Assembly (NCBI GenBank): GCA_963819635.1
Contig: CAWFWX010000010.1
Coordinates: forward strand, 1 to 64,000
DNA length: 64,000 nucleotides
Reading direction: 5' to 3'
From: JACVRW01 sp963819635
GTDB taxonomy: Bacteria > Actinomycetota > Thermoleophilia > Solirubrobacterales > Thermoleophilaceae
Below, one piece after another: positions 18,217 through 26,995 of the stretch. Under the pieces are notes generated by a model. That model saw only the letters and a list, made by a program, of their open reading frames with translations, made no database searches and was not told where the DNA came from. The position numbers and the translations under genes are program-made. Numbering within the stretch: the stretch's first letter is position 1; the number at the start of each line of letters is the position of its first letter.

Positions 18217-19271
18217 CAAAGGTTCGGAGCCGAAGGGACGGTTCCGCCGTCCCGCTCGACGAGCTGGACAAGCGGCTCCTCAACCTGCTCCAGGGCAGCT
18301 TCCCGATCGCGCGGCGGCCGTACGCGCGCGTCGCGGAGCTGGCGGAGCTGCCCGAGGAGGAGGTTCTGGGCCGAACCAAGCGCTTGCTCGACGAGCGCAT
18401 CATCCGCGAGATCACGCCGATCTTCGACACCCGCGTGCTCGGCTACAGCTCGATGCTGGTCGCGGCGAAGGTGGATCCCGACAACCCCTGGCGGGCGGCG
18501 AAGATCATCAACTCGCACCCGGGCGTGTCGCACAACTACCTGCGCGACCACGACTTCAACATCTGGTTCACGATCGCGACGGAGCCCGACTCGCGGCTCG
18601 GCCTGGAGGGGTCGCTCGAGGTGCTTCAGCACCTCACGGGCGCGGAGTCGGTGCGGCAGCTGCCCACGTTGAGGCTGTTCAAGATCCGGATGGACCTCGA
18701 GATGGAGAAGGGCACCGAGGCGCTGGCCGCCGTGGCGGAGGCAGTGGACCACAGGGAGCCCGAGGCCATCGAGCTGTCGGAGCTCGACCTGGCCGTGATT
18801 CGCGCCACCCAGGGACCGATGGAGGTCCTGCCGGAGCCCTTCGCCGCGCCGGCGGCCGAGCTCGGGCTCGACCAGCGGCAGCTCTTCGACCACCTCGAGT
18901 CAATGCGCGAGCGGCGAGCCCTGCGGCGGGTGGCGGCGATCCTCTTCCACCGCCGCGCCGGCTTCTCGGCGAACGGCATGGGCGTCTGGGGCGTGCCCGA
19001 GGAGCGCATCCTCGAGCTCGGCCCGCGGATGGCGTCATTCCGCGGGATCTCCCACTGCTACCAGCGCCCCACCTACGCCGACTGGCCGTACTCGGTCTTC
19101 ACGATGGCCCACGGACGCTCGAAGGAGGAGTGCGACGCGATCCTGGACTCGATCGCGGCGGACACCGGGATCGACGAGCGGCGGACGCTCTACTCGTCCA
19201 CCGAGTTCAAGAAGATCCGGCTGCGCTACTTCACCGACGAGCACAAGCGGTGGGAAGCGGAGCACGCGTAG
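18201..19271 (+). CDS. AhbA/AhbB-like fused siroheme decarboxylase (Lrp-like double domain)
   Basis: 356 residues containing two copies of the Lrp/AsnC-like unit. The first half has DELDKRLLNLLQGSFPI (winged helix), then HPGVSHNYLRDHDFNIWFT with H101 and H107. The second half starts SELDLAVIRATQGP and has GISHCYQRPTYADWPYSVF with H275. These two SH(N/C)Y motifs are the hallmark of NirD/NirL/AhbA/AhbB siroheme decarboxylases, which convert siroheme to didecarboxysiroheme, and are not found in ordinary Lrp regulators. The two subunits appear fused. It lies between hemB and hemL with overlaps on both sides. Automatic pipelines would often label this an Lrp regulator. Confidence 0.8.
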   Translation: MAQPVAKVRSRRDGSAVPLDELDKRLLNLLQGSFPIARRPYARVAELAELPEEEVLGRTKRLLDERIIREITPIFDTRVLGYSSMLVAAKVDPDNPWRAAKIINSHPGVSHNYLRDHDFNIWFTIATEPDSRLGLEGSLEVLQHLTGAESVRQLPTLRLFKIRMDLEMEKGTEALAAVAEAVDHREPEAIELSELDLAVIRATQGPMEVLPEPFAAPAAELGLDQRQLFDHLESMRERRALRRVAAILFHRRAGFSANGMGVWGVPEERILELGPRMASFRGISHCYQRPTYADWPYSVFTMAHGRSKEECDAILDSIAADTGIDERRTLYSSTEFKKIRLRYFTDEHKRWEAEHA

Positions 19272-20527
19272 CGGCTGGGCGCTCGGCGCACGCCTACGAG
19301 CGGGCCCTCGAGCTCATGCCGGGGGGCGTGAACTCGCCCGTTCGCGCGATGCGCCAGATCGGCCGCGATCCGATCTTCGTCGCGCGCGGCGAGGGCGCCG
19401 AGCTGATCGACGTGGACGGCAACCGCTACGTCGACTGGGTCATGTCGTGGGGACCGCTGATCGCCGGACACGCGCATCCGGAGGTCGTGTCGGCGGTGAC
19501 CGCGGCCGCCGCGGCGGGCACGAGCTTCGGTGCGCCGACAGAGGCCGAGGTCGAGCTCGCCGCCGAGGTCGTCGACCGCGTGCCGTCCGCCGAGATGGTC
19601 CGCATGACGTCGTCCGGGACCGAAGCGTCGATGAGCGCCCTGCGGCTGGCACGAGCCGCCACCGGCCGCGACAAGATCGTGAAGTTCGCGGGCGCCTATC
19701 ACGGCCACGTGGACGGCCTGCTGGCCGAGGCCGGCTCCGGTCTCGCCACTCAGGGCATTCCGGCGAGCCCGGGCGTGACCGAGGCCCAGGCGGCCGACAC
19801 CGTCGTCATGCGCTGGAACGAGTGGGACACGCCTGACGCCGCGCTCGCGGCCATCATCTGCGAGCCGTTTCCGGCGAACATGGGATTGGTCCCGCCCTCG
19901 CCCGGCTTCCTGTCAGGTCTGCGACGGATCGCCGACGAGCTGGGCGCGCTCCTGATCTTCGACGAGGTGATCAGCGGCTTCCGTGTAGCCCGCGGCGGCG
20001 CCCAGGAGCTCGAAGCGGTCACTCCGGACATCTCGGTCCTCGGAAAGGTGATCGGAGGCGGCCTGCCCGCCGCCGCGTACGCCGGCCGCCGCGAGCTGAT
20101 GGAGCTGATCGCTCCGGCGGGCGACGTCTACCAGGCCGGCACGCTGTCCGGAAATCCGCTCGCCACGGCCGCGGGGCTCGCCACGCTCCGCCTGCTCGAC
20201 GAGCACGCGTATGCCCGGCTCGGCGAGCTGGCGCGAGACCTCGCGGACGGTCTGGACGTCGCGGCGCGCGAGGCGGGCGTCCCGGCGACGGCCGTTGCCA
20301 AGCCGGGGCTCGTAACGCTGTTCTTCGCCCCCGAACCACCGCGCAACTACGACGAGGCCAGGGCGTGCGACCTCGAGGCCTACGCGGCCTTCTGCCGCGG
20401 CATGCTCGACCGGGGCATCTACCTTCCCCCCTCGCAGTTCGAGGCCTGGTTTCCGTCGCTGGCGCACACCGACGCACACGTCGAGCGGACGCTCGCCGCG
20501 GCACGCGAGGTGCTCTCCGAGCTGTGA
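19250..20527 (+). CDS. hemL: glutamate-1-semialdehyde 2,1-aminomutase
   Basis: 425 residues from GTG 19250, which overlaps the preceding gene by 22 bp. It opens AYERALELMPGGVNSPVRA, characteristic of GSA aminomutase. PLP features follow: MTSSGTEASMSALRLAR, FAGAYHGHVDG, LLIFDEVISGFR, and the PLP lysine K266 in SVLGKVIGGGLP. It makes 5-aminolevulinate from glutamate-1-semialdehyde in the C5 pathway. hemA, which must supply the substrate, is not in the window. Confidence 0.97.
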   Translation: MGSGARVAAGRSAHAYERALELMPGGVNSPVRAMRQIGRDPIFVARGEGAELIDVDGNRYVDWVMSWGPLIAGHAHPEVVSAVTAAAAAGTSFGAPTEAEVELAAEVVDRVPSAEMVRMTSSGTEASMSALRLARAATGRDKIVKFAGAYHGHVDGLLAEAGSGLATQGIPASPGVTEAQAADTVVMRWNEWDTPDAALAAIICEPFPANMGLVPPSPGFLSGLRRIADELGALLIFDEVISGFRVARGGAQELEAVTPDISVLGKVIGGGLPAAAYAGRRELMELIAPAGDVYQAGTLSGNPLATAAGLATLRLLDEHAYARLGELARDLADGLDVAAREAGVPATAVAKPGLVTLFFAPEPPRNYDEARACDLEAYAAFCRGMLDRGIYLPPSQFEAWFPSLAHTDAHVERTLAAAREVLSEL

Positions 20528-20910
20528 GCACGCTCGCCCAGGTGATGGCGGCCACCGACCCGGCGCTCGCCCCCTATGCGGTGGACGAGCCCGAGCGCGG
20601 GCGCTTCGCGGACATGGAGGGGATTCGCGGGTTCGTGCTCGAGGCGGTCTACGAGGGCTATCTCATGCACTACGGCGAGCCGCGTGCCTTCAGGGGGATG
20701 GATCCCGACCTGCGCCTGCTCGCGGGCGACGCCCTTTACGCGCTCGGCCTGTCGCGGCTCGCGGACGCCGGAGACCTCGAGGCCGTGGCGGAGCTGTCGG
20801 ACCTCATCTCGGGCTCCGCCCAGGCCCACGCGGAGGGCCGGCCGGAGGACGCCGAGGCGCTCTGGCGTGCGAGCTCGGATAGGCTCCGCCCCCGCTCGTG
20901 CGCTCCGTAA
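20524..20910 (+). CDS. small conserved-looking protein of unknown function
   Basis: 128 residues from GTG 20524, coupled to hemL by a GTGA overlap. It is mostly helical, acidic and soluble: STLAQVMAATDPALAPYAVD, then FVLEAVYEGYLMHYGEPRAF and LRLLAGDALYALGLSRLADAGDLEAV. No catalytic motif, signal peptide or metal site is visible. The position between hemL and the respiratory genes, plus normal codon use, argue for a real gene. I do not recognise the family. Confidence 0.7.
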   Translation: MSTLAQVMAATDPALAPYAVDEPERGRFADMEGIRGFVLEAVYEGYLMHYGEPRAFRGMDPDLRLLAGDALYALGLSRLADAGDLEAVAELSDLISGSAQAHAEGRPEDAEALWRASSDRLRPRSCAP

Positions 20911-20915
20911 CCATG

Positions 20916-20945
20916 TTGGCATTAAGCCCCGCCGCGCGGAACAAT
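20916..20945 (+). promoter_or_regulatory. candidate promoter for qcrA
   Basis: TTGGCA (20916-20921) and AACAAT (20940-20945) with an 18-bp spacer resemble -35 and -10 elements. Transcription would start close to the GTG at 20959, leaving a very short leader. It is the only AT-rich patch in the 48-bp gap. Unverified. Confidence 0.4.
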
Positions 20946-20958
20946 CCCTAGCTCACCC

Positions 20959-21627
20959 GTGGCCGACACACCGCAGAAGGTCGACAAGAAGTCCCGCTAT
21001 ACGGAGGGCCGCGGCATCGCGGGCGCCTTCGAGGGCGAGACCGTCACCCGCCGCCGGATGATGGAGGGCACCGCCCTCGCCGTCGGCGGAATCGCGACCA
21101 TGGCGTTCGCGCTGCCCGGACTCGGCTTCGCGCTCGGCCCGATCTTCGAGGACACCATCCCGACGCGCTGGCAGGACGTGGGGACGGAGGACGACTTCAA
21201 CGATGCCAGCTACGTCCCGCGGGTGATCAACATCGATGCCGAGATCGGGGACGCGGGCAAGACGACGGTCTACGTCCGGCAGTTCAACCCGGACATCGAC
21301 GCGGTGGTCGAGGGCCAGGACCCGCAGCCGTACGTCGTGATCTCGACTCGCTGCGCCCACCTGGGCTGTCCCGTCCGCTACATCCAGGCGTCGCAGAAGT
21401 TCGTCTGCCCCTGCCACGGAGGCGTCTACGACCTGCAGGGCAAGGTTCAGGGCGGCCCGCCGGTGCGCCCGCTCGACCGCTTCTACACGCGCGTCGTGGA
21501 CAGCCGCGTCGAGGTCGGCGACCGCTTCTCGCTGAACTCCCAGCTCGAGCGCTTCTCGCCGCGTGACCCGTCGAACCACCTGGACGGCCTCTGGCAGTAC
21601 CTCTACCCGTCGAGGCCGACCACATGA
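20959..21627 (+). CDS. qcrA: menaquinol-cytochrome c reductase Rieske iron-sulfur subunit
   Basis: 222 residues from GTG 20959. The N-terminus has VTRRRMMEG followed by a hydrophobic segment (ALAVGGIATMAFALPGLGFALG), a Tat-like anchor; tatA and tatC lie 4 kb downstream. The [2Fe-2S] site is complete: C132 and H134 (CAHLGC) and C150 and H153 (CPCHGG), with C137 and C152 for the structural disulfide. It oxidises menaquinol with QcrB and passes electrons to cytochrome c. qcrB starts inside its stop (ATGA). Confidence 0.95.
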   Translation: MADTPQKVDKKSRYTEGRGIAGAFEGETVTRRRMMEGTALAVGGIATMAFALPGLGFALGPIFEDTIPTRWQDVGTEDDFNDASYVPRVINIDAEIGDAGKTTVYVRQFNPDIDAVVEGQDPQPYVVISTRCAHLGCPVRYIQASQKFVCPCHGGVYDLQGKVQGGPPVRPLDRFYTRVVDSRVEVGDRFSLNSQLERFSPRDPSNHLDGLWQYLYPSRPTT

Positions 21628-22445
21628 AGCTGCCGACGCCACTGAGGCGCACGCCCCGGCGGCCCGGCGGGAACAACGGGCGTAACGGCGGGCGGAACGG
21701 CGCCGGAACGGTGCCGGCGACGAAGCCGGCCGCGAAGGATCAGGCGGTCGAGGGCGTCGCGAGCGTCGTCGGCTGGCTCGACGAGCGCACGGGCATGAGC
21801 CCGTTCCTGCGCGGATTCCTCTACAGGAAGGTCCCGAAGGGCACGAACTGGTACTACACGCTCGGCTCGGCCACGATGTTCGCCTTCCTGTCGCAGGCGG
21901 TCACCGGCGTCTTCCTGGCGATGTACTACGAGCCGGACCCCACGCGCGCCTACGAGTCGGCCTCGCGGATCACCAACGAGGTCTTCCTCGGCGAGTTCGT
22001 GCGCGGCATGCACAAGTGGGGCTCGACCGTGATGATCATCCTGATCTTCCTCCACATGGGGAGGGTGTTCTTCTTCGGCGCGTACAAGTACCCGCGCGAG
22101 CTCAACTGGATCATCGGCGTGGTCCTGGTCGTCCTGACGCTGATGATGGGCCTGACCGGCTACCTGCTGCCGTTCGACCAGCGCTCCTTCTGGGCCACCG
22201 TCGTAGCGGTCAACATCAACGCATCCGGGCCGCTCGTGGGCCCGTATCTCGCCGACTTCCTCCGTGCGGGCTCGGAGTTCGGACCGACCACTATCACCCG
22301 CTTCTACTCGCTGCACATGCTCCTCGTCCCGGGGCTGATCGCGGTGCTGATCGGCGCGCACCTCTACCTCGTGGCGAAGCTCGGCACCACAGCCCCGCCC
22401 TGGCTCAAGGCCGAGAAGAAGGACCTCCTGAGAGAGGAGGTCTGA
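21624..22445 (+). CDS. qcrB: cytochrome b subunit of the bc complex (b6-type N-terminal half)
   Basis: 273 residues. A Gly/Asn/Arg-rich cytoplasmic N-terminus of about 45 residues precedes a four-helix cytochrome b core. The haem-ligating histidines are in GMHKWGS and FLHMGRV (helix B) and in YSLHML and IGAHLYL (helix D). GLTGYLLPFDQRSFWA marks the Qo region. The length matches the b6-like split cytochrome b of Firmicutes and some actinobacteria; the C-terminal half (subunit IV) is in the next gene. Confidence 0.95.
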   Translation: MKLPTPLRRTPRRPGGNNGRNGGRNGAGTVPATKPAAKDQAVEGVASVVGWLDERTGMSPFLRGFLYRKVPKGTNWYYTLGSATMFAFLSQAVTGVFLAMYYEPDPTRAYESASRITNEVFLGEFVRGMHKWGSTVMIILIFLHMGRVFFFGAYKYPRELNWIIGVVLVVLTLMMGLTGYLLPFDQRSFWATVVAVNINASGPLVGPYLADFLRAGSEFGPTTITRFYSLHMLLVPGLIAVLIGAHLYLVAKLGTTAPPWLKAEKKDLLREEV

Positions 22446-22448
22446 CCG

Positions 22449-23162
22449 ATGGACGCAGAGGAGAGGGACCAGTACCTCCGCGAGTACTCGATCCTGAAGG
22501 GGCAGGGCAAGCCGTTCTTCCCGTACGCGATCGCGAAGGACGGCGCGATGGCGTGCGTCACGCTCGCCGTGATCATCGCGTTGGCGATCCTGTTCGGGGC
22601 CGAACTGGGCCCGAAGGCCGATCCGACGACCACGACCTACACGCCGCGCCCCGAGTGGTACTTCTTCTTCCTCTTCGAGCTGCTGCGCGTGGTCAAGCCG
22701 CCGGAGCTCGTCTTCCTCGCGACGATCGGCATCCCGACGATCTGCCTCGTCCTCCTGCTGATCCTGCCGTTCATCGACCGCGGCCCGGAGCGCAATCCGC
22801 TGCGCCGGCCGATCGCCGTGACGGCGGGCATCGCCACGATCGCCGCGATGGCGTACCTCACGGTGCTCGGGGCGCTCGCCGGGTCGCCCACCGAGATCGA
22901 CCAGCCCGCGCCGCCGGGTCTCGAGAAGGGCCAGGAGGTGATGGCCTCGTCTGGGTGCCTCGGCTGCCACAAGGTGGGCGAGAACGGCAACACGCTCGGG
23001 CCGAACCTCAGCGACATCGGGGACGTGCTCGGGAAGGACGCGATCGCGCGCACGCTCGTGAACCCGACGCCTCCGATGCCGTCCTACCGGCAGCTCCAGC
23101 AGCAGACGCCCGACCAGTTCAACCAGCTGGTCGACTACGTCGCCTCGCTCAGGAAGGAGTAA
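22449..23162 (+). CDS. qcrC: subunit IV / cytochrome c fusion of the bc complex
   Basis: 237 residues. The N-terminal part holds three membrane helices and the Qo motif PEWY at 68-71, as in subunit IV. The C-terminal part is a c-type cytochrome with CLGCH at 170-174 and the axial-Met candidate in NPTPPMPSY. This fused arrangement is that of Bacillus QcrC, unlike the separate dihaem QcrC of mycobacteria. The gene begins 3 bp after the qcrB stop. Confidence 0.93.
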   Translation: MDAEERDQYLREYSILKGQGKPFFPYAIAKDGAMACVTLAVIIALAILFGAELGPKADPTTTTYTPRPEWYFFFLFELLRVVKPPELVFLATIGIPTICLVLLLILPFIDRGPERNPLRRPIAVTAGIATIAAMAYLTVLGALAGSPTEIDQPAPPGLEKGQEVMASSGCLGCHKVGENGNTLGPNLSDIGDVLGKDAIARTLVNPTPPMPSYRQLQQQTPDQFNQLVDYVASLRKE

Positions 23163-23169
23163 TGCCGTC

Positions 23170-23871
23170 ATGACCGGGGGCACGCCCGCGTCGGGCACGC
23201 TCCCCGACACCCAGGTCAAGGCGATGTTCGACCGCATCGCGCGCGTCTACGACCGCATGAACTCGCTCATGACGGCCGGGATGCATCACCGCTGGCGCGA
23301 GCGGGCCGCCGACCTCGCCCGGGTCGGCCCCGGCGAGGCGGCGCTCGACGTCGCGACGGGCACCGGCGATCTCGCCATCGAGCTCGCCCGCCGCGGGGCG
23401 GAGGTGACCGGATCGGACTTCGCCCCGGCGATGCTCGAGCTGGCGCGCCGGAAGGCGCCGGGACTCAGCTTCGAGGAGGGCGACGCGCTGAATCTCACCT
23501 ACGCGGACGACTCGTTCGACGCGACCACGGTCGGATTCGGAGCGCGGAACTTTGCCGACCTCGATCGCGGCCTGCGCGAGATGACGCGCGTCACGAAGCC
23601 GGGCGGACGTGTCGTCGTGCTCGAGATCACCACGCCGCAGAGGCCGCCGCTGTCCTGGTTCTTCCATGCGTGGTTCGACACGGTTGTGCCCCAGCTGGGC
23701 CGCCTCGCGGGTGACTCGGACGCCTACACCTACCTGCCCAGCAGCGTGCGTCGCTTCCCCCTGCCCGAGGAGCTGGCCGCCCGGATGGCCGCGGCGGGCC
23801 TCACGGACGTGCGCTGGATCCTCACGGCCGGGGGCATCATCGCCATCCACGCGGGGACGAAGAGCTCGTGA
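23170..23871 (+). CDS. menG: demethylmenaquinone methyltransferase
   Basis: 233 residues with VKAMFDRIARVYDRMNSLMT at the N-terminus, the UbiE/MenG opening. SAM motif I is ALDVATGTGDLAIELARRG, and GFGARNFADLDRGLREM with LEITTPQRPP are the two UbiE family signatures. It adds the final methyl group of menaquinone. Position directly after qcrC and before the polyprenyl synthase links quinone supply to the bc complex. UbiE-type ubiquinone synthesis is not expected in an actinobacterium. Confidence 0.93.
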   Translation: MTGGTPASGTLPDTQVKAMFDRIARVYDRMNSLMTAGMHHRWRERAADLARVGPGEAALDVATGTGDLAIELARRGAEVTGSDFAPAMLELARRKAPGLSFEEGDALNLTYADDSFDATTVGFGARNFADLDRGLREMTRVTKPGGRVVVLEITTPQRPPLSWFFHAWFDTVVPQLGRLAGDSDAYTYLPSSVRRFPLPEELAARMAAAGLTDVRWILTAGGIIAIHAGTKSS

Positions 23872-24836
23872 GCAACACGGCACAGGCACAGCTGGGCGCG
23901 GTGCTGGCCGCGGGAGGGAGCGAGCTGGCCGACCTGCTCGCGCGCACCGAGGTCCGGCTCGCGGAGGTGGCGGACGGCCACGGCGGCGAGCTCGCCCGCC
24001 ACGCCGGCGGCACGCTCGCGGCGGGCGGGAAGCGCCTGCGGCCCGTGCTCGTCTTCCTCTGCGCCGGCGAGGCCGGCGAGCGGGTGGTGGCGGCGGCCGC
24101 GGCCGTCGAGCTCCTCCACATGGCCACGCTGGTGCACGACGACGTGCTCGACGCCGCCGAGCTCCGGCGCGGGCGGCCGACGGTGTTCGCGGACGGCGGC
24201 CGCGGCGCCGCCACCGCGACGGGCGATCTCCTGTTCTCGCGCGCATTCGCCGAGCTGGCGGCCACCGGGAGCGAGGCGGCTGTTGGGGCGCTCTCCGCCG
24301 CGTCCTCGGCGCTCGCGCGCGGAGAGCTCATGCAGCGAGCGGACGCCTGGAGCGACGACGTGACGCCGGAGCGCTATCTCGAGAGGTGCCGGCTCAAGAC
24401 GGCAAGCCTGTTCGAGGCGTCCTGCCGCCTCGGAGCGCTGTTCGGCGGCCGCCCGGAGCTGGCGGGCGCGCTCGGCAGCTTCGGCGAGCGGCTGGGCGTG
24501 GCCTTTCAGATGCTCGACGACGTGCTCGACGTAGCCGGGCCGCCGGAGCGCACCGGGAAGCCGCGCGGGGCGGACCTCCTGGACGGCACGGTCACCCTGC
24601 CGCTCATCCTGGCGCGCCGGCGCGACCCGTCGCTCGCCGGCACCGTGAGGTGTGCCGAGGAGGCCGCGGCGGTCTGCGACCGGATCGCCGCAACCGGCGC
24701 GCTCGAGGAGGCACGCGAGCAGGCGCTCGGCTACGTCCGCGAGGCGAAGCGGGCCCTCGACGGCCTCGAGCTCTCAGAGCACCGGACACGCGCGCTCCAC
24801 CTGGTGGCGGACGGCGTGGTCGAGCGCTACGCGTAG
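23868..24836 (+). CDS. polyprenyl diphosphate synthase (menaquinone side chain)
   Basis: 322 residues from GTG 23868, overlapping menG by 4 bp. It has both Asp-rich motifs of trans-prenyltransferases: LVHDDVLD (first) and MLDDVLDVAG (second), plus GGKRLRPVL near the N-terminus. It extends farnesyl or geranylgeranyl diphosphate with isopentenyl diphosphate. A role in the menaquinone tail is inferred from the menG neighbour. The last 10 bp overlap the convergent gene at 24827. Confidence 0.92.
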   Translation: MSNTAQAQLGAVLAAGGSELADLLARTEVRLAEVADGHGGELARHAGGTLAAGGKRLRPVLVFLCAGEAGERVVAAAAAVELLHMATLVHDDVLDAAELRRGRPTVFADGGRGAATATGDLLFSRAFAELAATGSEAAVGALSAASSALARGELMQRADAWSDDVTPERYLERCRLKTASLFEASCRLGALFGGRPELAGALGSFGERLGVAFQMLDDVLDVAGPPERTGKPRGADLLDGTVTLPLILARRRDPSLAGTVRCAEEAAAVCDRIAATGALEEAREQALGYVREAKRALDGLELSEHRTRALHLVADGVVERYA

Positions 24837-25273
24837 AAGTCTTCGGGAAGGATCGCGCCAGCCTCGAGAGCGCCGACGAAGCGGTCGATCTCCTCGGCCA
24901 TGTTGGCGCGCATGAGGCGCTTGTAGTCGCGGGCCAGCACGTCGGCGCCGCGGTCGAGCTCCTCGTCGAACAGCTCGACGTTCTCCTGGGTGAAGACGCC
25001 CTCGCGGAACACGTCGCAGTTCGGGCAGTGGAGCAGCACGCTCCAGTTCTCCGGCCCCGCCTCTTCCCACTGCACGGGGTAGACGAGCTCGGAGTCGCAT
25101 TCGACGCAGAGGTGCAGGTCCTGCTGCGGCTCGGCGACGGGTCGGGCGGGGAGGTGGGCCTCCGCGCCCTCGACGAGCTGAGCCTCGTCGGCGAAGTAGA
25201 CGACCTCGATCGTCTTCCCGCTGGGAAGCGTCACACGCTTCGTGAAGTGGGTGTTGTCGCCGGTGGGCTCCAT
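24827..25273 (-). CDS. zinc-ribbon protein of unknown function
   Basis: 148 residues from the ATG at 25273, chosen because an AGAGG sequence lies 9 nt upstream; an in-frame ATG at 25282 is too close to it. Two CxxC pairs (C56/C59 in LCVECDSE, C83/C86 in HCPNCDVF) suggest one structural zinc site. Residues 95-148 are helical and acidic (ELFDEELDRGADVLARDYKRLM). No enzyme motif is seen. The long open frame upstream is on the opposite strand from dcd codons and is not coding. Confidence 0.75.
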   Translation of the reverse strand: MEPTGDNTHFTKRVTLPSGKTIEVVYFADEAQLVEGAEAHLPARPVAEPQQDLHLCVECDSELVYPVQWEEAGPENWSVLLHCPNCDVFREGVFTQENVELFDEELDRGADVLARDYKRLMRANMAEEIDRFVGALEAGAILPEDFYA

Positions 25274-25329
25274 CGCGTCCATCCTCTGCCACCTGTATCG
25301 GAAATGGGGCGATGAACTTGAAACGAATT

Positions 25330-25920
25330 TCATGCAGTTTCCGGATTCGTGCCCGGGCCGCCTTCGTAGCGCGATTCGGTCGCCTCCGCCTGGCTCTGGT
25401 AGTGGCTTCCGAGGTCCGGGTGGCCGTAGGGCCGCTCCGCGGCCTGGTCGAGCGCCATGAACGACAGCTGCGCGATCGGCTTGCCGGGCCAGAGGACGAT
25501 CGGGACGCGGGTGAGGTTGGTGATCTCGAGCGTCAGCGTGCCGCTGAAGCCGGGGTCGACGAAGCCGGCGGTGGCGTGCACGATCAGGCCGAGCCTTCCG
25601 AGGCTCGACTTGCCTTCGATGCGGGCGACGATGTCGTCGGGCAGCTCCACCCATTCCACCGTGCTGCCGAGCACGAACTCGCCCGGGTGGATGACGAAGC
25701 TGGCGTCGTCGTCGATCTGGACGTGCTCGGTGACGCCGGACGGAGGCTGGGCCAGGTCGATCGCCGGCAGCCGGTGATTGTGGAACACCCTGAACGACGT
25801 TCCGAGCTTGAGATCCACGCTTGCCGGCTGCACCATCGCCGGATCCCAGGGACGGATCTTGATGCGCTCCTCGTCCACGAGCCGGCGAATCGTCCCGTCC
25901 GACAACACGGAGGTCACCAC
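25330..25920 (-). CDS. dcd: dCTP deaminase
   Basis: 196 residues; the first two codons are both GTG, so the start is 25920 or 25917. Family motifs are VQPASVDLKLG, FVLGSTVEWVELPDDIVARIEGKSSLGR and HATAGFVDPGFSGTLTLEI, with the catalytic Glu in the GxITLE-like strand. It converts dCTP to dUTP; some actinobacterial Dcd enzymes also hydrolyse the triphosphate directly to dUMP. It diverges from tatA with 33 bp between starts. Confidence 0.95.
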   Translation of the reverse strand: MVTSVLSDGTIRRLVDEERIKIRPWDPAMVQPASVDLKLGTSFRVFHNHRLPAIDLAQPPSGVTEHVQIDDDASFVIHPGEFVLGSTVEWVELPDDIVARIEGKSSLGRLGLIVHATAGFVDPGFSGTLTLEITNLTRVPIVLWPGKPIAQLSFMALDQAAERPYGHPDLGSHYQSQAEATESRYEGGPGTNPETA

Positions 25921-25953
25921 ACCGCCATCCTCGCAGCTACCATGGACTGAGCG

Positions 25954-26181
25954 ATGTGGACCCCTGGGCCCCTAGAGATCATCATCATCCTGGTCATCGT
26001 GCTGATCGTGTTCGGCCCGAAGCGGCTGCCCGACCTGGGCCGTTCCCTCGGTCGCGGGATGCGCGAGTTCAAGGATTCGGTCACCGGCAAGGACAAGGAC
26101 GAGCTCGAGCCCGCCCCGGAGGGCCCGGCCGAGAAGCCTGAGCCGACCACCGTCACGCCGGCCGGCGAACAGAAGACCTAA
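25954..26181 (+). CDS. tatA: Sec-independent protein translocase TatA
   Basis: 75 residues: one N-terminal membrane helix (PLEIIIILVIVLIVFG), the FGPKRLPDLGRSLGRGM hinge and amphipathic helix, and a charged, Pro-rich tail. This is the standard TatA/E layout. tatC follows 15 bp downstream. The Tat system would export folded proteins such as the Rieske subunit in this window. Confidence 0.93.
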   Translation: MWTPGPLEIIIILVIVLIVFGPKRLPDLGRSLGRGMREFKDSVTGKDKDELEPAPEGPAEKPEPTTVTPAGEQKT

Positions 26182-26196
26182 GCGCGGCGCGCGGTC

Positions 26197-26979
26197 GTGC
26201 GGCGCATTCGGCCAATCTCCCACGAGGACCGGCTCTCGATCGTCGATCACCTCGACGAGCTGCGCAGCCGGCTGATCATCTGCGCGCTCGCGTTCGTGGT
26301 GGCCTGGGGGCTGACGGGATGGCAGAACGACCTCGTCCTCGAGATCGTCAACGCGCCGCTCCCCGTGGACCACACGACCGGAAAGCAGATCGAGCCGATC
26401 ACCCTCGGCCCGGCCGAGGCCTTCTACACGACGCTCACGAACGCCGCCTACTTCGCGCTGATCATCGCCGCGCCGGTGATCCTGTACGAGCTCTACGCGT
26501 TCATCCTGCCGGCCTTCAGCCCGACCGAGCGGCGCGTCGCCACGCCGCTCCTGTTCCTGGTCCCGGTGCTGTTCATCACGGGCGTGGTGTTCTGCTACTT
26601 CATCGTGCTCACGCCGGCGCTGGACTTCCTCCTCAACTTCAACGCCGACGAGTTCAACACGCAGGTGCGCGCGCGCGACTACTACTCGTTCGTGACGCTC
26701 CTCATGCTGGCCATGGGGATCGGGTTCCAGATACCGGTCGGCGTCCTCGCGGCGTGCAAGCTCGGCCTGACGAACGCCGAGAAGCTCCGCAGGAGCCGTC
26801 GCTACGCGATCGTCGCGATCGTGGTGCTCGCCTCGCTGCTTCCGACGCTCGACCCGCTCACGCTGATCCTGGAGTCCATCCCCCTGTATCTCCTCTACGA
26901 GCTGAGCATCCTCCTGGCCGCGCGCTTCGGCAGGCCCGCCTACGACCTGAGCGACGAGCCCGCCACGGAAGGGCTCTAG
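26197..26979 (+). CDS. tatC: Sec-independent protein translocase TatC
   Basis: 260 residues from GTG 26197 with six hydrophobic segments. SIVDHLDELRSRLIICALAF is the TatC N-terminal signature that binds twin-arginine signals, and the FxLP-like FILPAFSPTERR follows the second helix. It is the receptor subunit working with TatA. Confidence 0.95.
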   Translation: MRRIRPISHEDRLSIVDHLDELRSRLIICALAFVVAWGLTGWQNDLVLEIVNAPLPVDHTTGKQIEPITLGPAEAFYTTLTNAAYFALIIAAPVILYELYAFILPAFSPTERRVATPLLFLVPVLFITGVVFCYFIVLTPALDFLLNFNADEFNTQVRARDYYSFVTLLMLAMGIGFQIPVGVLAACKLGLTNAEKLRRSRRYAIVAIVVLASLLPTLDPLTLILESIPLYLLYELSILLAARFGRPAYDLSDEPATEGL

Positions 26980-26995
26980 CTAGCCTTCGTCTCAG

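Noticed and set aside
18201..19271. Ordinary Lrp/AsnC transcription regulator
   Set aside because: The duplicated unit and the SHNYLRDH / SHCYQRP motifs are specific to siroheme decarboxylases, and the gene is embedded in a haem operon.
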